From IMG/VR virus record IMGVR_UViG_3300021091_005159, positions 1 through 35,198 of that record: a stretch of 35,198 bases of DNA; one strand, given 5' to 3'. The notes beneath the pieces were generated by a model. The model worked only from the letters and a program-made list of their open reading frames with translations. It was not told the DNA's origin and did no database searches. Origin of the DNA: a virus. How positions within the stretch are numbered: position 1 is the stretch's first letter; each line of letters starts with the position of its first letter. The translations under genes were made by a program, and so were the position numbers. Positions 7,435 to 15,933 of the stretch are shown piece after piece.

Positions 7435-9366
7435 ATGGATTCCGTATCGCTTACCCCCGAATTCCTAGAGAGATATCGTTACGCAACACCGCCTTGGGGT
7501 TTTAACGGTTTGGGGGAAATCGTCTACCTGAGAACATATTCGCGACCAATCGAAAACCTTGATAGGAACGAAACTTGGATAGAAACGGTTTCCCGATGTA
7601 TAAACGGTGCTCTAGAAATCGGAGTCAAGTGGACGCAGGATGATGTAGAAAAAATTTTTGACCATGTCTTCAACCTGAGATGCTCATTCTCGGGTCGTGC
7701 GCTTTGGCAACTCGGTACACCTCTGATTAAAAAATTCAACGCCGCATCTTTGAACAACTGCTATTTCACAAACATTGAATCAATTGAGGATTTTGAGATT
7801 CTTTTTGATTATCTCATGCTCGGAGGAGGGGTTGGTTTCTCTGTTGAGCGCTCAAAAATTCACGATTTACCGAAAGTCAAATCAGGAATAAAAATTGTTC
7901 ATGAACGAACAAACGATGCGGACATCATTGTTCCAGACTCAAGGCAAGGATGGAGACGACTGCTTCACAGTGTCTTAAAATCATATTTTGAAACAGGCAA
8001 ATCCTTTTCTTACTCAACAATGCTTATCCGCGAATTCGGTGCTCCGCTCAAATCATTCGGAGGCACAGCCAGCGGACCTGGCGCCCTAGTTGACGGAATT
8101 GAAGACATATGCGGGGTTATGCAAAATCGTGAAGGCAAAAAATTGCGGTCAATTGATGTTTTGGACATATGCAACATCATTGGTCGAATTGTCGTCTCGG
8201 GTTCATCTCGTCGTTCGGCACAAATCGCAATCGGAGACCCCGATGATGTTCTTTTCCTTAGAGCAAAAAATTGGTCATCGGGAGACATTCCAGCATGGCG
8301 AGCAAACAGCAACAACAGTATTTATGCCGACTATTACGACCACATTCAACCAGAACTTTGGAAAGGTTATACCGGCAACGGTGAACCCTACGGCTTGGTC
8401 AATAGAAGGCTTGCCCGCAAACATGGTCGTCTCGGGGAACTCAAACCTGACCCCACAATTGAGGGATTCAACCCCTGTGCCGAAATTGCCTTGAGCGACG
8501 GCGAATCCTGCAACTTGTCAACCATTTTCCTGCCGAATGTAAGGTCACTTGACGAATTTAAAGAAATTTCAAAACTTCTTTATGTTCTTCAAAAACAGAT
8601 AACAAGGCTGTCTTATCCTTACGAAAAAACGACGTCGGTCGTTTCAAAAAATGCCCGCCTGGGTCAAAGCATTTCGGGCATCCTTCAAGCAACAGAGGAA
8701 CAGGTTTGTTGGCTGTCACCGGCTTATGAGGCGCTCGAAAGTTTTGATAAAGAGTTTTCGGACGAACATGGGTTCCCCCACTCAATAAGACTGACCACAG
8801 TTCAACCATCGGGAACGCTTTCATTGCTTCCGGGAATCACCCCCGGCATCCACCCCGCATTCGCGAAATACTATATTCGCAGAGTCAGATTTGGTGCTTC
8901 CGATTCGTTGGTTGACAGTTTGCGCAAGCGCGGACACAAAGTTATATGGGATATCGGTTTGGATGGACGGGAAGACCACACCAAATATGTTGTGGAATTC
9001 CCATGCAAATCACCAGAAAATGCCATTCTTGCCGAAAACATGACGGCAGTACAACAACTTGAATGGGTCAACAAGATGCAAAAAGAATGGGCAGACAATG
9101 CCGTTTCTGTGACCGTTTACTACCGAAAAGAAGAACTTGATGAAATTAAAGAGTGGCTAAGCAAACATTACGACGACAGCATCAAATCAGTTTCATTTCT
9201 TCTGCATGCAAACCACAATTTTCCTTTGCCCCCATACGAGGAAATTGACGAAAAAGAATATGACGCTATGGTCGCAAAAATCAACCCGAACCTTGGTTTG
9301 AGCCAAATTGCGGGGGCGGAACTTGATATTGACGCTTGCGCTACTGGCGCCTGCCCAATCAAATAA
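7435..9366 (+). CDS. nrdJ: Adenosylcobalamin-dependent ribonucleoside-triphosphate reductase (class II, monomeric)
   Basis: 643 residues, somewhat shorter than the Lactobacillus enzyme (about 739). It makes deoxyribonucleotides for phage replication with coenzyme B12 and needs no oxygen. The catalytic set is complete and correctly spaced: Cys109 in NNCYF, thiyl Cys348 and Glu350 in NPCAEI, Cys359 in ESCNLS eleven residues later, and the shuttle pair Cys635 and Cys640 in the C-terminal CATGACPIK. LPGITPGIHPAF and the phosphate-binding QPSGTLS are also present. It starts from its own promoter and is followed after 2 bp by a small gene. Reliance on B12 implies that the host imports or makes cobalamin. 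Confidence 0.96.
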   Translation: MDSVSLTPEFLERYRYATPPWGFNGLGEIVYLRTYSRPIENLDRNETWIETVSRCINGALEIGVKWTQDDVEKIFDHVFNLRCSFSGRALWQLGTPLIKKFNAASLNNCYFTNIESIEDFEILFDYLMLGGGVGFSVERSKIHDLPKVKSGIKIVHERTNDADIIVPDSRQGWRRLLHSVLKSYFETGKSFSYSTMLIREFGAPLKSFGGTASGPGALVDGIEDICGVMQNREGKKLRSIDVLDICNIIGRIVVSGSSRRSAQIAIGDPDDVLFLRAKNWSSGDIPAWRANSNNSIYADYYDHIQPELWKGYTGNGEPYGLVNRRLARKHGRLGELKPDPTIEGFNPCAEIALSDGESCNLSTIFLPNVRSLDEFKEISKLLYVLQKQITRLSYPYEKTTSVVSKNARLGQSISGILQATEEQVCWLSPAYEALESFDKEFSDEHGFPHSIRLTTVQPSGTLSLLPGITPGIHPAFAKYYIRRVRFGASDSLVDSLRKRGHKVIWDIGLDGREDHTKYVVEFPCKSPENAILAENMTAVQQLEWVNKMQKEWADNAVSVTVYYRKEELDEIKEWLSKHYDDSIKSVSFLLHANHNFPLPPYEEIDEKEYDAMVAKINPNLGLSQIAGAELDIDACATGACPIK

Positions 9367-9368
9367 AG

Positions 9369-9740
9369 ATGTTTTTTCACTTAAAAGATTTGAAAATAAA
9401 CGACATCTTCAGAAAAGCAGGCTCAATCATTGATAAAAATGGTTTTTCAAAATCATTACTCTATGACCCCTACACCAAAGAAGTCGATATTTCGGGAGCG
9501 ATATTTTTAGCGTGTGGGGCTTCAAAGAAATTGCTCATTGAAGGCGAAACCGACCCCGACAAACTAGGGATGGCTGAAGCAAATTGTGTTAGGTCAATGG
9601 TCGCAATCGAATATGTTGAAGCGATGGTTGGCAAAAACACCGTAGATTGGTCTGCGGAAAGCGAAAAATATGAAGCAATCAGTTTGCTGAACAGACTTGC
9701 CGACAGGATAGATATTTCTATTGCTAAGGGAACAACTTAA
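9369..9740 (+). CDS. Hypothetical protein, DUF6197-like
   Basis: 123 residues, starting 2 bp after the reductase stop and so probably co-translated with it. The pattern GFSKSLLYDPYTKEVDISGAIFLA, followed by a helical half with EAIS...LADRIDISIA, resembles DUF6197 proteins, which are small, helical and common in actinobacteria and their phages. Function is unknown. It overlaps the convergent methyltransferase gene by 17 bp at the 3' end. Confidence 0.75.
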   Translation: MFFHLKDLKINDIFRKAGSIIDKNGFSKSLLYDPYTKEVDISGAIFLACGASKKLLIEGETDPDKLGMAEANCVRSMVAIEYVEAMVGKNTVDWSAESEKYEAISLLNRLADRIDISIAKGTT

Positions 9741-11070
9741 GTTGCTCAACGGCTTTTGCTTGCTCTATTTTTGTTAACTCATCGGCAAGCCTGACGGAAG
9801 CAATTTTGGCGTATTCAGGGTTCAACTCGCATCCCAAATAATTACGTCCAAGTTTTTGTGCAACAACACCAGTTGTGCCAGCACCAAAAAAAATATCCAA
9901 AACAGTGCCGGGAATGATTTCTTCACCGTCACATTTACATGATTTTTCCCACCCTTTGGTTTCCGTCTGAGAGAAACCGGCATCGCCCTTGCCGTTTATG
10001 TCCGCATAAGCGCCTTCATAGTTGTTTGGTCGGTAATTAATATCATTTTTGGGCAATTCGCTTCTCGCAATACGTTTTCTTTCGACAATCCTCACATAGG
10101 GGGCTTGGCAAATAGAGCAACAGCCATACTCCGATGTCCCCGCTTTGATGCATGGTTCAATCAAGTCTTGCGGGAATGTTGCAAAATGCGCTTCTTTAAA
10201 TGGTTTGGTTGCCACCGTCCAAACCGAACGCTTGTTCTTCATCGTTGCTGTTGACCCACTTATTGAATTCATTTCTGTTCCGCGACGAGCGTCCGCACGG
10301 GAACCCCTGTCATCGCCCGCATATTTTGCTGGCTCCTTGATGGCTTCCGCATCATAAAAATATTTAGGCTTTTTGGTCAAAAGAAAAATGTATTCGTGTG
10401 CTTTAGTACATCTGTCAAGGACGGATTCGGGCATAGGGTTTGGTTTGCTCCAAATAATGTCTTGCCTTAAATACCATCCAGCAGATTGAAGCGCCAAGGC
10501 AACACGCCACGGGATGCCAACCAAATCTTTCGCCTTCAAATCCCCATCGTCCCTGCCAATGATTGCCCTGAAATCTTCGTTTTCGCCGCCTGCATTTGAT
10601 GCGTTTGTCGATGCGATTGTTTGTTTATACCCGTTGCCGTTACTGCCAGCATATGAGTCTCCAAGATTTAACCAAAGAGTGCCATCATCTCGCAGGACGC
10701 GCCAAACTTCAGTAAAAACAGAAACCATGTTCTCCACATATTGTTCTTTTGTTTGTTCTAGCCCTAGTTGGCTGTCAATTCTTACGGCACCACACCTCGG
10801 ACAGACGGTTTTATATATACCATCACCAATAGCCCCTTCAAGATTTCTTTGACCCGTGGAACAACTTTCGCTGAATTTGCTGTCGCGCTTATGCGAACAT
10901 TTTGGGTCTCCCCCAAGCCATGTTGCGGTGCCATAATCTCTCAAGCCCCAATAGGGCGGAGAGGTGACGACGCAATGAATACTTTTATCCGGCAGAGATT
11001 TTAAGGTTTGCCTGACATCGCCTAATAAGATTTTTGGATTTGCGAGCAGCGCCTTATCCAAATTCGTCAT
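9724..11070 (-). CDS. DNA methyltransferase (N4-cytosine / N6-adenine, beta type)
   Basis: 448 residues. Catalytic motif IV TSPPYWGLRDYG is at 36-47 and the SAM motif I DIFFGAGTTG is near the C-terminus, the order typical of beta-class amino-methyltransferases. SPPYW favours N4-cytosine but is also found in phage adenine enzymes. Insertions contain two Cys-rich patches (VCPRCGAV, and CCSICQAP with a later CKC) that may bind zinc and form the target-recognition part. There is no partner nuclease next to it. The start ATG 11070 has a GAGGGGG ribosome binding site that sits in a small hairpin. It lies 30 bp downstream of the lysine-rich protein gene. Confidence 0.93.
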   Translation of the reverse strand: MTNLDKALLANPKILLGDVRQTLKSLPDKSIHCVVTSPPYWGLRDYGTATWLGGDPKCSHKRDSKFSESCSTGQRNLEGAIGDGIYKTVCPRCGAVRIDSQLGLEQTKEQYVENMVSVFTEVWRVLRDDGTLWLNLGDSYAGSNGNGYKQTIASTNASNAGGENEDFRAIIGRDDGDLKAKDLVGIPWRVALALQSAGWYLRQDIIWSKPNPMPESVLDRCTKAHEYIFLLTKKPKYFYDAEAIKEPAKYAGDDRGSRADARRGTEMNSISGSTATMKNKRSVWTVATKPFKEAHFATFPQDLIEPCIKAGTSEYGCCSICQAPYVRIVERKRIARSELPKNDINYRPNNYEGAYADINGKGDAGFSQTETKGWEKSCKCDGEEIIPGTVLDIFFGAGTTGVVAQKLGRNYLGCELNPEYAKIASVRLADELTKIEQAKAVEQLKLFP

Positions 11071-11081
11071 ATGCGGAAATT

Positions 11082-11095
11082 CCCCCTCATGGGGG
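11082..11095 (-). promoter_or_regulatory. Short hairpin covering the methyltransferase ribosome binding site
   Basis: On the minus strand CCCCC, a 4-nt ATGA loop and GGGGG. The right arm is part of the GAGGGGG ribosome binding site of the gene starting at 11070. It could reduce translation, but a 5-bp stem is weak evidence. Confidence 0.35.
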
Positions 11096-11100
11096 TTATC

Positions 11101-11379
11101 TTACTTGGCTTTTTTAAACCAAGCAAGGACTCGCTGGCGCAAGGATTTTGACTGAATGTCATTCGCATAGACCATAACGGTGCTTGCGACATCCTTGGCT
11201 AGGGTTTCAACCGCAGCAGCGACAGCAGAAACAGCCTCGTCCGCACTTGAAACAGCCTCATTAATTTCTTTTTTTGCTTTGACAACTTTAACTTTTGAAG
11301 ATGTCCCTTTTTTGGGGGCTTTCTTAACAGAAGCCTTTTTGGTTGTCTTTTGTTTGGTTGTTTTCTTGTTTTGTGCCAT
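11101..11379 (-). CDS. Lysine-rich histone-tail-like protein
   Basis: 92 residues from ATG 11379. Residues 1-45 are Lys, Thr, Ala and Pro only in large part (KKASVKKAPKKGTSSK), much like histone H1 tails and the Lys-rich tails of actinobacterial nucleoid proteins. Residues 46-75 form an acidic, Ala/Val-rich amphipathic helix, and the end is basic again. It probably binds DNA and could help to condense or coat the phage chromosome. A TAGTGT -10 hexamer lies 7 bp before the start, so the mRNA may be leaderless. The same genome encodes a deacetylase-like enzyme, for which Lys-rich tails would be a plausible substrate, but no link can be shown here. Confidence 0.75.
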   Translation of the reverse strand: MAQNKKTTKQKTTKKASVKKAPKKGTSSKVKVVKAKKEINEAVSSADEAVSAVAAAVETLAKDVASTVMVYANDIQSKSLRQRVLAWFKKAK

Positions 11380-11386
11380 GAAGCAA

Positions 11387-11392
11387 ACACTA
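11387..11392 (-). promoter_or_regulatory. -10 element of the lysine-rich protein gene
   Basis: TAGTGT on the minus strand, 7 bp before ATG 11379. The same hexamer serves WhiB. No convincing -35 at 16-18 bp. Confidence 0.45.
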
Positions 11393-11462
11393 GTAGACGG
11401 AGACCTTCTCAAATGCAACCCTGTAGCCGTTCACGGAAACTATTTAGGGTACTTTGGACTAC

Positions 11463-12098
11463 ATGGAAACAGGCATATACCCCACGGACTTGGACAAGAT
11501 GGCTTTAGCCGTTGAATCTGCGAAGTTGGCGAAACAAATGAGTGTTTCCGAGGAAGGTATTGGGGAAGATATCAATATCAATCTGTTTTGTTGGAAAAAC
11601 GACTATTTAGCATCCGTAGTTCAACTAAGCAATACCCACAAACTTGAACGAAATGAAAGAGTTGAAAAGATAACCGACGCTGCCTGCATCCTCAGAAAAG
11701 GATGGGGTGTGGATGAATTTACATTCATTGCGGAGGGTTATTGTTCCATGAAGCCATCGCAAACCAAGAATCAAGATTTAGCGGAGTTATACGCCCAAAA
11801 AAATTCTCCCGTGAAAGAATGTATATCGTTTACACATATAACCCAAAATGACGCAACATTCGTTTCGGTGCCCTATTCGGTGGGGCTTGGTAAAAAGGTG
11901 GATTTTGACACGCCGCTGTGTTATTCGGGTCTTGATGTAATGCGCGATTTAACATACACGGCGACATTGAAGGCGTCCCTAAAACTTAAACCATCAGAAT
12001 TTGATGAGAGAGCAATAGACCGAGAAGCCTATTTTGGGACACTCGCATCAAGCCTGATTGAAAATGGTTTTGAAGTTTTTTATAGAGACGATTTATAA
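11463..12098 (+). CDS. Hypothetical protein (211 aa)
   Basis: I do not recognise the family. ATG 11463 was preferred to an in-frame TTG at 11454. A TACTTT hexamer lies 7 bp upstream of it. The product is a soluble alpha/beta protein without membrane segments. It contains ITDAACILRKGWGVDEFTFIAEGY and a later FVSVPYSVG segment, which suggest a compact domain with buried strands, and an acidic C-terminal third. It diverges from the lysine-rich gene across an 83-bp gap and precedes a small basic gene by 23 bp. Confidence 0.75.
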   Translation: METGIYPTDLDKMALAVESAKLAKQMSVSEEGIGEDININLFCWKNDYLASVVQLSNTHKLERNERVEKITDAACILRKGWGVDEFTFIAEGYCSMKPSQTKNQDLAELYAQKNSPVKECISFTHITQNDATFVSVPYSVGLGKKVDFDTPLCYSGLDVMRDLTYTATLKASLKLKPSEFDERAIDREAYFGTLASSLIENGFEVFYRDDL

Positions 12099-12121
12099 AC
12101 AAATAAATAAAAGAAGGAACA

Positions 12122-12331
12122 ATGGGAAAAAGACGAAAAAGCGTAAGCCGTGGCGCTCAGCAGAGAGAGCGCATCAATCCAATAACAAAACAAGTGGAGA
12201 TTGTGTCCGGCACCAAAGCGGGCAAAAAACGCCAACGTCTCCCAGCCGGACATCCGTTGAGGACGCACGACATACACGGTATTCCAAACGCAAAGAAAAA
12301 GATTCGCACGAAAATTAACGACGAAGAATAA
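12122..12331 (+). CDS. Small basic hypothetical protein (69 aa)
   Basis: 69 residues, strongly basic at both ends (GKRRKS at the start, NAKKKIRTK near the end), with a central HPLRTHDIHG segment rich in His. There is a good ribosome binding site (AAGAAGGA 3-4 bp before ATG). It sits between an unknown gene and the oxygenase gene on the same strand with gaps of 23 and 4 bp, so all three probably share one transcript. No family recognised. Confidence 0.7.
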   Translation: MGKRRKSVSRGAQQRERINPITKQVEIVSGTKAGKKRQRLPAGHPLRTHDIHGIPNAKKKIRTKINDEE

Positions 12332-12335
12332 AAAC

Positions 12336-13130
12336 ATGGATTCCGTAGTCCTTATTGAGGGAGCAGAAATCGGGCAAATCCCACCAACTCCGTTAACCCC
12401 CTCGGTTGATTTGTCTTCGGTGGCAAAAGCGTGCGCATTGCTTAAAAAAATATCTCGACACTTTGGGACGCCAACTGGTTATAAACAGGAACAAAATGGG
12501 CGCCTCATACATTCAATCACCCCAGACCCCAAAACGGAATACATACAAATTTCTTCTTCCTCAAAAACAGAATTACAACTACATACCGAAACGGCTTTTC
12601 ATCCTTTCAAACCTTCCCACATTCTTTTGATGTGTCTCAGGGGTGACCAAAATGCCTACACAACCTATGCCTTGGTCGATGAAATCGTGAAAGAATTGGA
12701 TGAGTGGACAATCAATCAATTGTCAAGAAACGCATTCTTAACATCAATTGATGAAAGTTTCAGACAAAACGGCGAGCAAAACATACAACTGAAAACCCAA
12801 ATTCTCAAAAAATTAGATAATGGCTACGAGATGCGGTTTGACGAGTTTTTCATGGAGGGCATTGATGATGATGCAAAAAGTGCTTTAATAAGTTTGAGAA
12901 CAATTATCCCGAAACTCACACAAAGTATTGCCCTGAAAACAGGCGATGTTCTGATTCTTAATAACAAAAAAACAATTCACGGTCGAAAACCTTTTCAACC
13001 CCGATACGACGGAACCGATAGATGGGTTTTAAGAACATTGGTTGTTGATGAATGTCCGCCTATGTCGCAACAAATACATGACGACCACATGATTATCACA
13101 ACAGATTTCACGCAAGAAACCACCATATAG
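12336..13130 (+). CDS. Clavaminate synthase / arginine hydroxylase-like Fe(II)/2-oxoglutarate oxygenase
   Basis: 264 residues. The facial triad and co-substrate site are present: LQLHTETAFHPF gives His83 and Glu85, TIHGRKPF gives His215, and RYDGTDRW gives Arg229, which is 14 residues after the distal His as in VioC. The LMCLRGD segment after the first motif is also typical of the clavaminate-synthase-like group, whose known members hydroxylate or desaturate free or carrier-bound amino acids such as Arg and Asn. At 264 residues it is shorter than VioC or AsnO (330-360) because the N-terminal part is reduced. The substrate cannot be predicted. It follows a small basic gene by 4 bp and ends 8 bp from a convergent gene. 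Confidence 0.85.
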   Translation: MDSVVLIEGAEIGQIPPTPLTPSVDLSSVAKACALLKKISRHFGTPTGYKQEQNGRLIHSITPDPKTEYIQISSSSKTELQLHTETAFHPFKPSHILLMCLRGDQNAYTTYALVDEIVKELDEWTINQLSRNAFLTSIDESFRQNGEQNIQLKTQILKKLDNGYEMRFDEFFMEGIDDDAKSALISLRTIIPKLTQSIALKTGDVLILNNKKTIHGRKPFQPRYDGTDRWVLRTLVVDECPPMSQQIHDDHMIITTDFTQETTI

Positions 13131-13138
13131 TGTCCGCA

Positions 13139-13759
13139 TCAATTGGTGTCGTCGGTTTTTTCGTCAACTTCTTCTTCGTCATCGGTGGCGTCACTTAAGG
13201 CAGGAAGGTCACCCATAAGGGCGGTCACCATGTCTTCGGGCAATACACCCGATTCACGCATAACAGCAAGAAGTTTCTTCGCTTCCGATTCCGCATCAAA
13301 CTTTTCAATATTGTTCATATTGGAGGCGCCAGCCAAAACAGCACGAACAGGGGAAGTGTCTCGGACATCCATTTGAACATTGACGTTTGTTTGCTCCATC
13401 CCGAGAAGTTTGGCGCGTCGGTCAATAATTGAAAGAACGGTAGATACAGCCTTGATGTCTGGCTCAATAGACACCTCTGTGCCGTCGTCCATTTTCACCT
13501 TACGATGCTGTGTGAGTGGCCAGATTGCCTGCTGTAATGCGTCCAGACGCTCCAGTTCCATCTGTAGCACCTCGGGGTAGACAAGCAGGGCTTCTTGGCT
13601 TAATTTGTTTAACTGCCTCTTGATTGACGAATTGACAGCATTTGAGGCAACCCCAAAACGGCGGGCTATCTCCGAGATTGGCACTCCCGCTTGGCGCATT
13701 TTAAAAATACGGACATCCCGTTCAGCCAAAAATTCTCGGGTAAGCCCTTTTTCGCTCAT
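13139..13759 (-). CDS. HTH protein resembling a phage terminase small subunit
   Basis: 206 residues. Residues 25-50 form a helix-turn-helix (GVPISEIARRFGVASNAVNSS). This is followed by a helical region EVLQMELERLDALQQAIWPL and DRRAKLLGME, a pattern I associate with small-terminase-like proteins of actinobacterial phages. The C-terminus is very acidic (DDEEEVDEKTDD). Terminase small subunits recognise the packaging site on DNA. Here it is the last gene of the primase operon, away from any visible large terminase, so a transcriptional or replication role is also possible. ATG 13759 overlaps the primase stop by 4 bp. Confidence 0.75.
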   Translation of the reverse strand: MSEKGLTREFLAERDVRIFKMRQAGVPISEIARRFGVASNAVNSSIKRQLNKLSQEALLVYPEVLQMELERLDALQQAIWPLTQHRKVKMDDGTEVSIEPDIKAVSTVLSIIDRRAKLLGMEQTNVNVQMDVRDTSPVRAVLAGASNMNNIEKFDAESEAKKLLAVMRESGVLPEDMVTALMGDLPALSDATDDEEEVDEKTDDTN

Positions 13760-15513
13760 ACAAATATCTTAGGAAACTCAATAACCTCAAATGGGAACAC
13801 AAGACCCCGCTTCATTTTTAAAGGAAACTGACGCTGGTCGCGGGCGCCCCTGAAATGCCTAACATCATAAACATAATCACCCACCGCCGTGGGGTCAGGC
13901 TGAAGCGCTAAACCGAATTCTGGCCACCGAGACCAAACAGCGGAACCAAACGGACGCAACTCCCTCGTAGCCATGGAGGAGCCCAAGGGGGCATGGTGCT
14001 CTAGCCATAAAGCACAATTGTAATAGTCGCGAATCATGTCAAAATATTTTGCGACCTCTACGGCGACCGCCTCGGATGTTCTGCCACCAGGGTCAACAAA
14101 AGATTTGTAAACAGGACCTATCAAAAGCAAATCGGGTCTTATTTTTTCTACAGTTTCCTCAATTAACGCCTTATCTGACGGTCGCATCAAATCAACGCCG
14201 GCGGGTTTAATCAAAATATGTGCCTCAATATTTTCCGCATACCCATAGCGTTTGGCGGCACCCATTATGGAGGTTGATTTTCTTCTGATAATTCTTTCGG
14301 GGTTCTCAAGGTCAATCGTTAAAGTACGAATTGGTTTAATTCGAGACATGGTAAACGGGTTTATTCCCGCAGCGCTACAAATAGCAACCTGTCGCATAAG
14401 CATGGTTTTGCCCACGCCCTCAGCAGCCACAACCATTATTCTTTCCCCGCGTTCAATCAGGTCAGGAATAAGCCAATCAAAATTGTCATCAACTTCTTCG
14501 TTCAAAAACTCTTCCCAATTTACGAGTTTTCCCCTATCATATGTGTCCTCGTGGTTGAACTGAGCCAAAAGCATTGATGCGCGAGAAAGTCGTGTTTCTT
14601 CGGAAAGGTCATTTCTGTGAAGCACTTTTTCAACTTCTTTGGCAAGTGCGAGGAGATTGTTTGTTGCGTCATCTACGGCTTTTTCGTCAACTTCTTCTTC
14701 TTCGTTTTTTTCGGTGCTTTCCAAACCCTCTGGTGCGTCTTTCAAATCAATTAAATCGTTAACACTCTTGCCCGACTGTATTAAATCGCTAACATCTTTA
14801 AAGCCCTCGGGTGGGATAAAACAAGTGACGGTGCACTCGGCGTTTTTCAAAACAGAAGCAACATGCAAAGCATGTTCCTTGCCGACTTTGTCATTGTCGG
14901 CAACAACGAAAACAAGCGCCCCCTCTAACGCCTTGGTGTGAATATCAAACCATTTGCCCGCACCGTTGGGGGGAGTGGTCGCACATAAACCTAATTTGAC
15001 CAGATTGTCTGCATCCTTTTCCCCTTCGACAACCCAAATAACCTCGCCGTCTCGTTTAGCCTGCATCACCTGTGGTAGGCGATAAAGAATTTTGTCAACA
15101 CCATCAAGGGAATAAATGTATTTTCGGGGATTTTCTGGGTCGGGTCTTCGTTGTTTAAAAGTTTTTTTGCCCCACTGGTCTACAAATCTTTGTTTCTGAA
15201 AAATTAGAGCACCCGACTCGTCTCGATAATCGTATGTTGCAACAAGTGAAAGTTTTCTTTGTTCCTGAGCGGCGGGGTACAAATCCATTACTTGAATGCC
15301 CATTGATTTACATATCTGTTCAACATTGCAACCGCTACCACGATGACAATTAGCCAAAACACGACCGTCTTTACCCTGTGCTATGGATAGCGAAGGATTA
15401 TCGTCATCGTTCCTGCAAGGACACCGAGCCTGCCAGCCCGAACCTGTACGCCGAACTCCGTTGAGTTTTGATAAAAAAGACTCAACCGTTGACGATGTGA
15501 TTGTTTCTGTCAC
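13756..15513 (-). CDS. DNA primase-helicase (zinc finger, TOPRIM, RecA-like ATPase)
   Basis: 585 residues in three parts. The first 70 residues hold a primase-type zinc site (CPCRNDD ... ANCHRGSGC). Residues about 150-230 are a TOPRIM fold with VVEGEKDAD and VVADND metal-binding acids. Residues about 330-585 are a RecA-like ATPase with a Walker A motif AAEGVGKT, a hydrophobic LLLIGP strand at the Walker B position and LEHHAP downstream. This is the usual single-chain engine that unwinds and primes phage DNA. An acidic linker (ENEEEEVDEKAVDD-like) joins the halves. The start is GTG 15513, overlapping the WhiB stop by 4 bp, which couples the two genes. Confidence 0.93.
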   Translation of the reverse strand: MTETITSSTVESFLSKLNGVRRTGSGWQARCPCRNDDDNPSLSIAQGKDGRVLANCHRGSGCNVEQICKSMGIQVMDLYPAAQEQRKLSLVATYDYRDESGALIFQKQRFVDQWGKKTFKQRRPDPENPRKYIYSLDGVDKILYRLPQVMQAKRDGEVIWVVEGEKDADNLVKLGLCATTPPNGAGKWFDIHTKALEGALVFVVADNDKVGKEHALHVASVLKNAECTVTCFIPPEGFKDVSDLIQSGKSVNDLIDLKDAPEGLESTEKNEEEEVDEKAVDDATNNLLALAKEVEKVLHRNDLSEETRLSRASMLLAQFNHEDTYDRGKLVNWEEFLNEEVDDNFDWLIPDLIERGERIMVVAAEGVGKTMLMRQVAICSAAGINPFTMSRIKPIRTLTIDLENPERIIRRKSTSIMGAAKRYGYAENIEAHILIKPAGVDLMRPSDKALIEETVEKIRPDLLLIGPVYKSFVDPGGRTSEAVAVEVAKYFDMIRDYYNCALWLEHHAPLGSSMATRELRPFGSAVWSRWPEFGLALQPDPTAVGDYVYDVRHFRGARDQRQFPLKMKRGLVFPFEVIEFPKIFV

Positions 15514-15875
15514 TGATTAATCTCGGAACTTTCTGAGTTAGCCCGCCTGTGAATGCTCCCCGTCCTGATGGCTCTTTTGACGGCATCACCATTGACGCGA
15601 TATTCTGGCAATTTGATTTGCCTTTGCTGTCGAATAACTTCACGCTCAATTTCGGTTTTGCCGCCCCAAACGCCGAGCGGTTCATAATGCAAAGAATACT
15701 CAAGACAGGGCTCCCTGACTTCGCAACCCTCACAATACTTAATCGCCAATCTTTGGCTTTTTATAAACCCACCGTTTCTTTCGGAATGGGTCGGGAAAAA
15801 CAAATACGTGTCTTTCCCCCTACAATTTGCTTTTTGGGAATCAAAGCCCAAAAGAATACCCTTGACATTTCCCAC
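15510..15875 (-). CDS. WhiB-family iron-sulfur transcription regulator
   Basis: 121 residues with the four iron-sulfur cysteines (Cys18, Cys48, Cys51, Cys57), the FFP turn and the GVWGG turn at 68-72 followed by a basic C-terminal region. WhiB-like proteins bind a 4Fe-4S cluster and the principal sigma factor and are confined to actinobacteria and their phages, so this gene is the best host marker in the window. The start is GTG 15875 with GGGAGG 6 bp upstream. It is transcribed from a strong TTGACT/TAGTGT promoter and overlaps the primase gene, suggesting that it controls early or replication genes. Confidence 0.93.
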   Translation of the reverse strand: MGNVKGILLGFDSQKANCRGKDTYLFFPTHSERNGGFIKSQRLAIKYCEGCEVREPCLEYSLHYEPLGVWGGKTEIEREVIRQQRQIKLPEYRVNGDAVKRAIRTGSIHRRANSESSEINQ

Positions 15876-15904
15876 TGTAACCTCCCCAAAATAGTGGTGT
15901 GATT

Positions 15905-15933
15905 ACACTAGTGGTCTCTCGGGGTAAAGTCAA
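15905..15933 (-). promoter_or_regulatory. Promoter of the WhiB-primase operon
   Basis: Minus strand: TTGACT (15933-15928), 17-bp spacer, TAGTGT (15910-15905). The leader is about 24 nt and carries GGGAGG before GTG 15875. The promoter overlaps the end of the upstream gene. Confidence 0.8.

Noticed and set aside
13139-13759. Firm identification as small terminase subunit
   Set aside because: The layout fits, but no large terminase is present and the gene is in the replication operon. Kept only as a resemblance.
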